DNA from: Planctomycetaceae bacterium | Lineage (GTDB): Bacteria; Planctomycetota; Planctomycetia; Planctomycetales; Planctomycetaceae | Direction: 5' to 3' | DNA: 64,000 bases | Assembly (NCBI GenBank): GCA_021732975.1 | Contig: JAKFWC010000024.1 | Coordinates: forward strand, 311,634-375,633 | Shown here: piece by piece, positions 27,342 through 35,061 of the stretch | How positions within the stretch are numbered: the first letter of the stretch is position 1 | Layout: the number at the start of each line of letters is the position of its first letter | Translations under genes and position numbers: made by a program | Notes under the pieces: generated by a model | The model's input: the letters and a program-made list of their open reading frames with translations, nothing else | Told to the model about the DNA's origin: nothing | Database searches by the model: none

Positions 27342-28982
27342 CTACTCCAGCACGCGGATGCGGGCATACGAAAACTCGGCATTGCTACCGCTGGCACCGA
27401 TCGTCGCCAGACGACTGTTATCCATGGTGACAAACGAGGTGAGCGCGAACGTGCCGCGCTGAACATCATTCACGCGGATACTGACGGACGATGTCGCCGG
27501 ATGAAGCACCAGGTGGAGATCGACAGGTTGATTGGGAAGCCCGGGCACGCTAATGAGCGTGCTGTTGAGGAGCGCCAGCGTCTTCGTGGCCAGGGTTAAC
27601 GTCTGTGTGCCGTCGTTCTGCAGTTGGAGATTGACCATGACAGGCGCACTGATCAGTCCGCCGCGGAAGGCATTGATCGCAAATTTCGCCCCATCGCCTC
27701 CGACACCAGTATTCCGAAATCGCAGGTCCACAATGGTGGTCTTGGCGAAGTCGCTGCCGGGATTGGTATTCAACAGCGTGTCGCTCGCCTGCCAGACGTT
27801 ATTGCTGATAGAGGTCATGTTGAACGTCCCGCCGCCATTCACATTCCAGTCGCCCGCCCCGTCGCCGTTGACATCCGTCGTCGTCGGATTCTGTGCGAAC
27901 TTCAGCTCCCATTTTCCCGAAAGGAGTTCCGGGTAATTAAGCGTCGCGGCGGTAGTTCGCAGCGTCGGCGATGTGCTGGTCAGACGCAGCACGATGCCCA
28001 TCGAAGTCAAATAGTTGCTGTTGATCGTCTGCGTTCCACCGCCACGGGTCAGTTTGCCATACAACTGACAGACGAGACATTTTCCGCCGTCGTTCGTCCA
28101 GGACGAACCTGTATTCGTCGTTTTCAGCAGGCCAGGATAGGCGCTCGAACTCTGCACGGTCATCGACTTCAAGCCCAACTGATGCTGCAACACCAGACAG
28201 ATTCCACCACCCGGGCCGATCGGAGCGAGGCTGGAAAAAGAAACGCTACGCCAGGCATACGTCGCCGACAGCGCGGTGTTGAGCATCGAGTATTCTTCCA
28301 GAATCGTACTCGTCGGTTGGCTCAGGGCGTCCGCGGGCCGCATCTGAACCCGCGTGGTGGAAATCACCGAGCCGCTCTTGCCCATGAACTGCACGCGGGT
28401 CGGTCGCCATGCCGTGGCCCCCGCCGGCAACGTCATCGTGAAGTATTGCCCGAACCACGTGGAGGCCGTCACATCGTTGTTGGCGGTGCCGGTGGTTCCG
28501 TAGTAGTCGATTAACAACGATTCCGTACTATCCTCGGAACTCATCGCACCGATGGTTTCCGGAACGCTTTTGATCGTCGGCGTCAGACTGAACAGATCGA
28601 CGCTTGCCGCCACCGTCACCGGGCTCGCGCCGTTGTATTGCCACGTGAGCGCTCCCCCCGGGCTCCCGGTCCACGCGTAACGAATCCGCTCGTCGCGGCC
28701 ATCGCCATCGCGGTCGGGAACGGTGAAGCCGATGGCCGTCGACGACCGCTCGGTAATGTAGATCGCCGTTTCCAACTCCGTTGCCAGACGATCCACGATC
28801 CGATTCGCGCGAAGCGCCAACGCCGCGGAACTATCGGCTTTCGGCAGCCCTTTCAGCGAAACGATCATCGCGGCCTGAATGCCCAAGGCAATCAAACCGC
28901 AAATCCCCGCTGTGACCAACAATTCCATCAACAACGCGCCGCGCCGGACCGCATTGCGGGAAGAGCGATTCCAGGATGTCAT
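27342..28982 (-). CDS. PilW/GspJ-like large pseudopilin with laminin-G-like C-terminus
   Basis: This 546-residue protein has a prepilin-like N-terminus RRG/ALLMELLVTAGICGL (near residues 14-28) with a Glu at position 5 but Ala rather than Phe at position 1. The first 300 residues resemble an extended minor pseudopilin (GspJ/PilW). The last about 190 residues are beta-rich, with NGDGAGDWNVNGGGTFN, FRNTGVGGDGAKFAINAF and SVSIRVNDVQRGTF, which suggests a concanavalin/laminin-G-like jelly-roll domain. A CLVCQLYGK motif with two cysteines lies near 304. It overlaps the next pseudopilin gene by 4 bases (ATGA). Its length is more than twice that of typical GspJ. Confidence 0.72.
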   Translation of the reverse strand: MTSWNRSSRNAVRRGALLMELLVTAGICGLIALGIQAAMIVSLKGLPKADSSAALALRANRIVDRLATELETAIYITERSSTAIGFTVPDRDGDGRDERIRYAWTGSPGGALTWQYNGASPVTVAASVDLFSLTPTIKSVPETIGAMSSEDSTESLLIDYYGTTGTANNDVTASTWFGQYFTMTLPAGATAWRPTRVQFMGKSGSVISTTRVQMRPADALSQPTSTILEEYSMLNTALSATYAWRSVSFSSLAPIGPGGGICLVLQHQLGLKSMTVQSSSAYPGLLKTTNTGSSWTNDGGKCLVCQLYGKLTRGGGTQTINSNYLTSMGIVLRLTSTSPTLRTTAATLNYPELLSGKWELKFAQNPTTTDVNGDGAGDWNVNGGGTFNMTSISNNVWQASDTLLNTNPGSDFAKTTIVDLRFRNTGVGGDGAKFAINAFRGGLISAPVMVNLQLQNDGTQTLTLATKTLALLNSTLISVPGLPNQPVDLHLVLHPATSSVSIRVNDVQRGTFALTSFVTMDNSRLATIGASGSNAEFSYARIRVLE

Positions 28983-29461
28983 TGGACCACCGCCGTTCCG
29001 GTCGCGGCGTCGACCACAATTGTCTTCTGAATGCCCGCCGCGGCCACAATGATGCTGCCGCCTTTGTCGGGCAGACCATAGCCGTTAAACGTAATGGTTT
29101 GCGTCCCGGTTTGCCCCCACACCGACACCAGTGTGCAGCGATAAGGATCATCGGTCAGGACGACGATGTAGGCCCCAGTACCGCGATGCAGGGGGGCGAT
29201 GCCGCTGACCAGATACTGGCTGGTTCCCACGGTGAAGGTGACCGTTTTCGGGGCACTCGAGCCATACGCCGCGGACTGTGCCCGCGTGAGATCGGCCGCC
29301 ACCCGGTTCGCCGCCTGGATGACTCGCTGCTGCTGTAACGATGCCGACCACCGCGGCAATGCGATCGCCGAGAGGATCGACATCAACAGCACCGCAATCA
29401 GTACTTCGGGCAGCGTGAACCCGGCACGTGTGTGTCTCGAAGGCGCTGCGATTGCATTCAT
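28979..29461 (-). CDS. GspH/FimT-like pseudopilin
   Basis: This 160-residue protein has a classical prepilin signal (RAG/FTLPEVLIAVLLMSILSAIA, Glu5 present) near residues 12-32, and a GspH-type soluble domain with AANRVAADLTRAQSAAYGSS after the helix. ATG 29461 is preferred to a TTG at 29467. It is the first of four minor pseudopilin genes in a tight operon, all transcribed leftward, and its stop overlaps the next start. It would prime assembly of the pseudopilus with the other minor components. Confidence 0.85.
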   Translation of the reverse strand: MNAIAAPSRHTRAGFTLPEVLIAVLLMSILSAIALPRWSASLQQQRVIQAANRVAADLTRAQSAAYGSSAPKTVTFTVGTSQYLVSGIAPLHRGTGAYIVVLTDDPYRCTLVSVWGQTGTQTITFNGYGLPDKGGSIIVAAAGIQKTIVVDAATGTAVVQ

Positions 29462-29497
29462 GGCCAACGACTCGGCAGGATTCCGGTGTGAGAGAAC

Positions 29498-31261
29498 TCA
29501 ATTGATCGATGGCAAACGAGAAGTCATGGTCGTAATCGCCAGTAAAATCGTGTCCATTTCGCAGTCGCCGGTCGTGACCGACACCAGGTCCGCCGGCCGC
29601 ATCAGGGCGTCGTGGAACTGGCCCGCTTCTTCGATAATCGCGGAAATCTCCGCATGCGCGGCCAGAAACAAGTGGACGATCTCCGCGTCCCATTGCGTCC
29701 CGGCACCATCGGCGAGGATGCCGAGGGCCTTATTGACATTCATGCCGGCACGATACGGCCGCGCACTGGTCATCGCATCGTAGGAATCCGCCACGGCGAG
29801 AATCCGGGCGAACAACGGAATCGCGTTGCCGCGAAGTCCGTCGGGATATCCGCTGCCATCCAAGGATTCATGATGATGGAGCACCCCGGGCAAAACGTGC
29901 TGCAATTGCGGCAAGTGCTTGAGGATCTCGTAACCAATTCGCGGATGTTTCTTGATGATCTGGAACTCTTCGTCGGTCAACTTCCCCGGTTTGTGCAGAA
30001 CCTCATCGGGCACGCCGATCTTGCCGAGATCGTGCAGCAGGCCAGAAAGATAGAGCTGTTCGCACGGCTTTTCGCCCAGTTGCAACCGTTCGCCGATGCA
30101 TCGCGCGATCAGCGCCACGCGGTCGCTATGACCGCAGGTGTACGGATCGCGGGCATCGAGCGTGCTGATGAGGGACCGGACGATGCCGATCAGCAATTGT
30201 TCTTTCTGCCGCATCTGCTCGACGGTATGGCAATGGGCCGCCAGCGTGTTCGCGGCGACATTCATCAGCCCCGCTTCGCCTGTGCCGAAGTCACTTTCGC
30301 CCAACAGAACCGGAACGTGAAAGGGCCCCTGTTGTGTCTGGGACGGAACCCGATTGAGCGCCACCAGCCATCCGTAGCAGTGCCCTTGATGTACGACCGG
30401 CACCTGGATCGAGGATCGCACCGGGCCGAACTGAGATGCTTGCCCTTCGGTTTCGACGTGATTGCAGACTACCGTTTCACCGATCGGAGAATCGCCCCGC
30501 CAGAATTCGACCAGCTCGGCGAGTCGCCGTGAATCGACAGCCTGATGTCCACTCCAGACGAGTGGTTCACCGACACTGAGCCGCAGTGTTTTGCCAGTTC
30601 GCTCTGCAATCGTCGCGGTGACGAATCCCAAGCCTTCCGCCTTCACCAGCCGCATCAGTTCCAAAGTGATGCATTCCGCCAGCGCAATAATGGGATTCGT
30701 CGTTTCATCCGGATTCACTACATGCTTGTTCAGCCGTCGGAGATACGTCAGCTCTTCAAAGTCGGCGGTGATTTGTTCGAGATGCGGCATCACTCCTTCG
30801 CGGAGTTCTTCCACTTCCGTTTCCACTTGCAATGTGTCGCGCGACAATTGCAGCAGCGTGGAAATCAGTTTCGCCGAGGTCGTTTGAACCGTTCCCCAGG
30901 CGACCGTGCGGCAACATCCCGCGGCGGTGGGAGTGCGCGGCAACAGGAAGGGTGTTCCGATGAGAAAGACCGTCGGCGACAGTTCCTGAACGACGGGGTC
31001 ATGGAGGGTATCGGGAGAGGTCGGCAGAGAGTCCGGCAGAATCACCGCGACTTCCAGCAGCGGTCCCAACTGATCGCGACTGGCGGGTTTCACCGGATGA
31101 TGCCAGGCGTCGTCGATGTAGACCCACAGGTCAATCGGGGTGCCGAACAGCCCGGCAAATTTCTCGCATGTCTGCTGCGCGGTGATCTGAGCCGCGAGAT
31201 CCCGCGGAGAATCGTACAGGGCTGCCTCGCCCAGAGGTGAAGCGAGCAAAGCAATGGACAT
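29498..31261 (-). CDS. HD-GYP cyclic-di-GMP phosphodiesterase with GAF-like region
   Basis: This 587-residue cytoplasmic protein has a poorly conserved N-terminal domain (to about 190), a GAF-like region (about 200-360) and a C-terminal HD-GYP domain. The latter shows GHSDRVALIARCIGERL, the catalytic HDLGKIGVPDEVLHKPGKLT, HHHESLDGSGYPDGL and ADSYDAMTSARPYR. This set is complete, so it probably hydrolyses cyclic di-GMP. I chose ATG 31261 with AAAGG upstream; a TTG at 31375 is in frame but less likely. It lies between the two halves of the pseudopilus gene set, 36 bases upstream of the GspH gene on the same strand, so it may be the first gene of that operon. Confidence 0.88.
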   Translation of the reverse strand: MSIALLASPLGEAALYDSPRDLAAQITAQQTCEKFAGLFGTPIDLWVYIDDAWHHPVKPASRDQLGPLLEVAVILPDSLPTSPDTLHDPVVQELSPTVFLIGTPFLLPRTPTAAGCCRTVAWGTVQTTSAKLISTLLQLSRDTLQVETEVEELREGVMPHLEQITADFEELTYLRRLNKHVVNPDETTNPIIALAECITLELMRLVKAEGLGFVTATIAERTGKTLRLSVGEPLVWSGHQAVDSRRLAELVEFWRGDSPIGETVVCNHVETEGQASQFGPVRSSIQVPVVHQGHCYGWLVALNRVPSQTQQGPFHVPVLLGESDFGTGEAGLMNVAANTLAAHCHTVEQMRQKEQLLIGIVRSLISTLDARDPYTCGHSDRVALIARCIGERLQLGEKPCEQLYLSGLLHDLGKIGVPDEVLHKPGKLTDEEFQIIKKHPRIGYEILKHLPQLQHVLPGVLHHHESLDGSGYPDGLRGNAIPLFARILAVADSYDAMTSARPYRAGMNVNKALGILADGAGTQWDAEIVHLFLAAHAEISAIIEEAGQFHDALMRPADLVSVTTGDCEMDTILLAITTMTSRLPSIN

Positions 31262-31855
31262 GATGTCGTTGCCTTTGGGATGACCGGAATGGAAACGGTA
31301 GCGGCGATCAGCCGGATTCGAGAAAAAACGGCGTGAGTCCAGCTCGCGGAGAGCCTGCAGACGCCACGATTTCAAAGCCTGTTACAACCCTACGTCACAA
31401 ATCGATCCGTGAAGAAAAAAAGCATCAAGAATTCACGTCAACACGCCGGGACTTGGGCTATGACGGTATTCGAGCGGGGAATCGCTCCGCGTGCGGCCTG
31501 CCTGTGTGAGGTTGGCCGCTTTCACGGTTTTCTCTATCGGCTGGTCTCCCCAAGTCATTCATTGTTATGGAGATCAGTCACGAAGATACGCTGGACCAGA
31601 GGGCGATCTTCCGGAATGACGCAGGTGATTCCATTCACTGTTGCGCCTGTTAGAAATCGGGGCTCTCCCTGCAGAACCGGGAGTTGCCTTGGGTAGAAAC
31701 CCATACACCGTGCTGTGTCAATTCTGCCGGGGCAGAAAAAAACGGCGCACGATGAAAAAAAACAACCTATGTTTGCAATAGGTATCCGTGGAACTTGTAC
31801 GTCGCAAGCTCCCGGAGTTCGTCCACAGTTCACACGTCTTGCGGGAGAATCGAGC
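31262..31855. other. Divergent intergenic region upstream of gspG
   Basis: These 594 bases hold no credible gene. There is a hairpin ACCTAT-GTTTGCA-ATAGGT at 31765-31783 and a near-perfect 7-base inverted repeat at 31722-31737 flanked by an A-run. I checked for a cyclic-di-GMP riboswitch and did not find the expected core. The promoters of the HD-GYP and gspG operons are probably here. Confidence 0.5.
31765..31783 (+). promoter_or_regulatory. Hairpin in the gspG upstream region
   Basis: ACCTAT and its inverse ATAGGT enclose GTTTGCA. A run of A precedes it. It lies 73 bases upstream of gspG and may shape the mRNA leader. Confidence 0.3.
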
Positions 31856-32287
31856 ATGAAGGTCACGTCAGTCAGTAAAGGTCCGCGTCGGTACGGATTC
31901 ACGTTGGTCGAGTTGGTCGTGGTGGTCCTCATCATGGGCATCATCGCCGCCGTTGCATTGCCGAAAATGGCCACGAGTACCAACACGGCCAAGACGAACT
32001 CCGTTAAGCAATCGCTTGCGGTCGTTCGTGATGCAATCGAGCTCTTCAGAGCAGACACGGGGGCTTACCCCACCACCGCCACCGCATTACCCGCAGACCT
32101 CAAGCCTTATCTGAAAGGGCCGTTCCCGGCCGCACCCATGGGCGCTAATGCCGGCAGCGCGGCTGTGGTAGCCGGTACTACCACGCCATCCGTTGTGACG
32201 GGTGGTGCCGGTTGGGCCTACGTGGAGACGGCAGGTGCCAATCAGGGCGACTTCTACTTCAACGAAACTTCGGGATTGGCCTGGTAA
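31856..32287 (+). CDS. Major pseudopilin GspG-like
   Basis: This 143-residue protein is the probable structural subunit of the pseudopilus. The prepilin signal is RRYG/FTLVELVVVVLIMGIIAAVA near residues 11-34 with Glu5 present. A body typical of GspG follows (LAVVRDAIELFRADTGAYPTT, PYLKGPFPAAPMG, then a short hypervariable part). The end WAYVETAGANQGDFYFNET matches the usual C-terminal beta-sheet. GGGAG lies 9 bases upstream of ATG 31856; the frame from 31715 would give an unlikely 47-residue extension. It starts the plus-strand operon that carries the signalling and motor genes. Confidence 0.88.
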   Translation: MKVTSVSKGPRRYGFTLVELVVVVLIMGIIAAVALPKMATSTNTAKTNSVKQSLAVVRDAIELFRADTGAYPTTATALPADLKPYLKGPFPAAPMGANAGSAAVVAGTTTPSVVTGGAGWAYVETAGANQGDFYFNETSGLAW

Positions 32288-32355
32288 TCGCCGCTCGCCA
32301 CGATGGTTTTCCCCCACAAAGATTCTCCGCATAAGACGAGATCGACGGATACAGC

Positions 32356-32386
32356 CCCCTCGGAGGACTCACATCCTTCCGAGGGG
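32356..32386 (+). terminator. Stem-loop between gspG and the response regulator
   Basis: CCCCTCGGA (32356-32364) and its exact inverse TCCGAGGGG (32378-32386) enclose 13 bases and are followed by TTTG. It could terminate part of transcription after gspG, so that the pilin is made in excess of the motor proteins. Confidence 0.5.
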
Positions 32387-32411
32387 TTTGTCGAGTCCCC
32401 AAGGAATTCAC

Positions 32412-32819
32412 ATGAATCCGCCTGCCGTATCCGCCGCACACTCCATCCTGGTGGCCGAAGACAACCGCGTTATGTCGGACGTGATGCGATTCAACCTGCA
32501 AAAAGCGGGCTATCACGTCACCATCGCCCGCAACGGCACGGAAGCCTGGGAACTGCTGCAATCCGCCCGGTTCGATGTGCTCGTGACCGACTACCAGATG
32601 CCCGGCTTAACCGGCGAGGAAGTCTGCAAGGCCATGCGAACACACCGCCCCGACCTACATTTGCCCATTATTTTTCTCTCGGCACGCGGCCTCGAGCTGA
32701 GTGTCGAACGGATGAAAAGCGAGTTGGGCATCGAAACACTGCTGCACAAACCATTCAGCCCGCGCGAATTGCTGGAAGCCGTGGCGAAATGCGTTGAGAA
32801 AACCACCGTCCCCGTTTGA
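32412..32819 (+). CDS. Single-domain response regulator (CheY-like)
   Basis: This 135-residue protein is a stand-alone receiver with acidic residues in VAEDNRVMSD near 14-23, phosphoacceptor Asp in LVTDYQMPG near 57 and Lys in LLHKPFSPRELL near 110. There is no output domain, so it probably acts by protein contact. AAGGA lies 6 bases upstream of ATG 32412. It is followed 87 bases later by a histidine kinase, so the two form a signalling pair. Its position between gspG and the motor genes suggests control of pseudopilus extension or gene expression. Confidence 0.85.
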   Translation: MNPPAVSAAHSILVAEDNRVMSDVMRFNLQKAGYHVTIARNGTEAWELLQSARFDVLVTDYQMPGLTGEEVCKAMRTHRPDLHLPIIFLSARGLELSVERMKSELGIETLLHKPFSPRELLEAVAKCVEKTTVPV

Positions 32820-32906
32820 TCACCAGTATCAATCACGCTCTGTAATCGGCATCGCTCCCGACGGCCAGAGACACCCACGAACGCCCCTGCTCCAGGCGTG
32901 GAAGTC

Positions 32907-34715
32907 ATGCAACTCCGGTCCTCCCAACAACCGCTCTCACGTCGCCTGCTCGGCCATTACCTGATGTTCGGCCTGGCCAGCATCATCGTGCTGTCGGCCG
33001 GTTGGTGGCTGCTCGGGCAATCGTTGTTGCGAGGCCATCACGAGCACGAATTACTCCACCGCATCGATGAAGTCCGATCGCTCATCGTCGCCGATCAGGC
33101 CGACAACAATGGTGTGGGCACCCAAGCACTGATCGGCCTTTTAGGCTCCGAAGTCTGGGTGGCCTATGCCGGCGTGGTGGATGCCAACGGCAAGTTCCTG
33201 GCCCACTCGAAACCCACTCGCATCGGCAAGATCGGTGATCGACATTGCCTTCCGGCCGACCATGAAACCGTGATCGAACGCCAGATTGTGTGGAAGGATG
33301 GCACCCGCCGCCGGGAATACTGGGCGCCGCTGGGGTCGGGTAAAGCCTCGTTCGGCTGCCTGCAGATCGGCGTGGTCGACGATCTCGAATCGGCGCACTG
33401 GAACCGGCTGACAAATTGGTTGCCGTTCGCCATCCTGGCCCCCATCCTCACGCTGGGAATCGGCGGGATTGTGCTGCAAAGCACCGCGCGCACCAATGCC
33501 GCAATTGAGGGCCAACTGTGTGCCGTGTCCGCAGGCGACTCTCCGAGCGACTTCCAACTCCAGACGTTGACCGAACCGAGTCCGGCGGCACGTGGTTGGA
33601 ATCGACTTGTCGAACGGGCGCTCGGACAACGAACCACCTCGTCATTGGACACCAAACTCAGTCAGTCGCTGGGTGGATTGCTCGACAAACGGTTCGAGCG
33701 AATCCTTAGCAGTCTTCCCGACGGCGTGGCGATGACCGATAAAGACGGACACATCACCTACGCCAACCGTGCACTGGGAGTGTTGCTGCAACAATCCCCG
33801 GAAACGGCCGCGCTACGTGGTCGAACCATCCAGGAACTCTTTCCTCGCGATGTCAACCTTCATCTCGGCACAGGCCAGGAATCGCGGCCAGTCGTGTTTG
33901 AAGTCCCGTTGGGAGCCACTCTCGCCGAAGGTGTACTCCGTGTTGGTCGGTCTCCCGTCGTCGGCGACGATCAATCATCCACCTTGCAGCATGTCTGGAC
34001 GGTCCGCGACATCACGCAACAAAAGCTCGCCGACGAGATGCGGACGCAATTCGTCTATTCGGCCACACACGAGCTGCGGACACCGCTGGCAAACATCAAG
34101 GCCTATGCTGAAACCCTGGCCATCAATGAACTCACCGATCCGGAGATGCAAAAGAGCTTCCTGAACACGATCAATTCGGAGGCGACCCGACTGGCGCGAT
34201 TCGTCGAGGAATTGCTCAACGTCAGCCAGATGGAAGCGGGGTCGCTGTCGCTGTACCGCACGGAAGTCGATCTCGAACGGTTACTCACCGAGATCGGAGA
34301 TAAGGTCCGGCCGCAAATGGTGCAGAAGGAGATCACTTTCGATGTGCAACTCCCCCCGAAGCTGCCCAAGGTTCTGGTCGACAAGGACAAGTTCATCGCC
34401 GCGCTGGTCAACCTGCTGGGCAACGCCGCGAAGTACACCCCGGATAACGGCCGCGTGACCTTCAAAGTCACCGTGGCTTTGAAAGAGATTCAGATCAGCG
34501 TCGAGGACACGGGAATCGGCATCAGCAGCGACGAGCTACCCAAGCTCTGCACGAAGTTCTTCCGCAGTACCGACGACCGCGTCCGCGTTCTGCCCGGCAG
34601 CGGCCTGGGACTCGCCTTCACCCAGGAAGTCGCGCGGTTGCACGGCGGCAAGCTTTCGGTTCACAGCGAGTTAAACAAGGGTTCAGAATTCATCATGACC
34701 CTGCCCACAGCCTAG
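32907..34715 (+). CDS. Membrane histidine kinase with PAS domain
   Basis: This 602-residue protein has one membrane helix near 19-39, a periplasmic sensor region to about 175, a second helix near 176-198, a PAS domain near 262-365 (FERILSSLPDGVAMTDKDGH), a HisKA domain with His in ATHELRTPLANIKAYAETLA near 385 and a HATPase domain (VNLLGNAAKYTP, DTGIGI, GSGLGLAFT). I do not recognise the periplasmic domain. ATG 32907 is chosen over the GTG at 32898, which has its AGG too close. It is paired with the upstream receiver protein and followed 10 bases later by a STAS protein. Confidence 0.85.
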   Translation: MQLRSSQQPLSRRLLGHYLMFGLASIIVLSAGWWLLGQSLLRGHHEHELLHRIDEVRSLIVADQADNNGVGTQALIGLLGSEVWVAYAGVVDANGKFLAHSKPTRIGKIGDRHCLPADHETVIERQIVWKDGTRRREYWAPLGSGKASFGCLQIGVVDDLESAHWNRLTNWLPFAILAPILTLGIGGIVLQSTARTNAAIEGQLCAVSAGDSPSDFQLQTLTEPSPAARGWNRLVERALGQRTTSSLDTKLSQSLGGLLDKRFERILSSLPDGVAMTDKDGHITYANRALGVLLQQSPETAALRGRTIQELFPRDVNLHLGTGQESRPVVFEVPLGATLAEGVLRVGRSPVVGDDQSSTLQHVWTVRDITQQKLADEMRTQFVYSATHELRTPLANIKAYAETLAINELTDPEMQKSFLNTINSEATRLARFVEELLNVSQMEAGSLSLYRTEVDLERLLTEIGDKVRPQMVQKEITFDVQLPPKLPKVLVDKDKFIAALVNLLGNAAKYTPDNGRVTFKVTVALKEIQISVEDTGIGISSDELPKLCTKFFRSTDDRVRVLPGSGLGLAFTQEVARLHGGKLSVHSELNKGSEFIMTLPTA

Positions 34716-34725
34716 GAAGCCGAAC

Positions 34726-35061
34726 ATGTTTGAACGCGCGCGAACCGGGGCTGTCAACATTCTCCGCGGCAACGATCCGATTAATCTCCAACAGGTCCAG
34801 CCATTGGTGGATTTGTTTGACCAATGCCTGATGGCGGGACAACCGCTGGTGGTGCTCGATCTTGAAAAAGTCCCCTTAATCGACAGTGCCGGGCTGGAAT
34901 TGCTGCTCGATTGCCAAGATCGCTGTCTCGCCCGGGGTGGCGTAATGAAGCTGGCCGCGCCCAATCCGCTCTGCCGCGACATCCTGACCGTCAGCGATGT
35001 CGCGAGCCGCTTTGAAGTTCATCAGGACAGCCTGTCCGCCGTGGGGAGCTTCGCGCAATGA
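34726..35061 (+). CDS. STAS-domain protein (anti-sigma antagonist-like)
   Basis: This 111-residue protein is a stand-alone STAS domain. LVVLDLEKVPLIDSAGLELLLD near 41-63 has the phosphorylatable Ser seen in SpoIIAA-type antagonists, and the strand-helix pattern fits. Such proteins bind or release anti-sigma factors or kinases (known of the family). It lies 10 bases after a histidine kinase, and its stop overlaps the gspE start (ATGA), so translation is linked to the motor ATPase. No anti-sigma gene is nearby, so its partner is unknown. Confidence 0.82.
   Translation: MFERARTGAVNILRGNDPINLQQVQPLVDLFDQCLMAGQPLVVLDLEKVPLIDSAGLELLLDCQDRCLARGGVMKLAAPNPLCRDILTVSDVASRFEVHQDSLSAVGSFAQ

Noticed and set aside
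31690-31800. Possible cyclic-di-GMP (GEMM) riboswitch upstream of gspG
   Set aside because: The conserved core expected for this riboswitch is absent; only simple hairpins are present.
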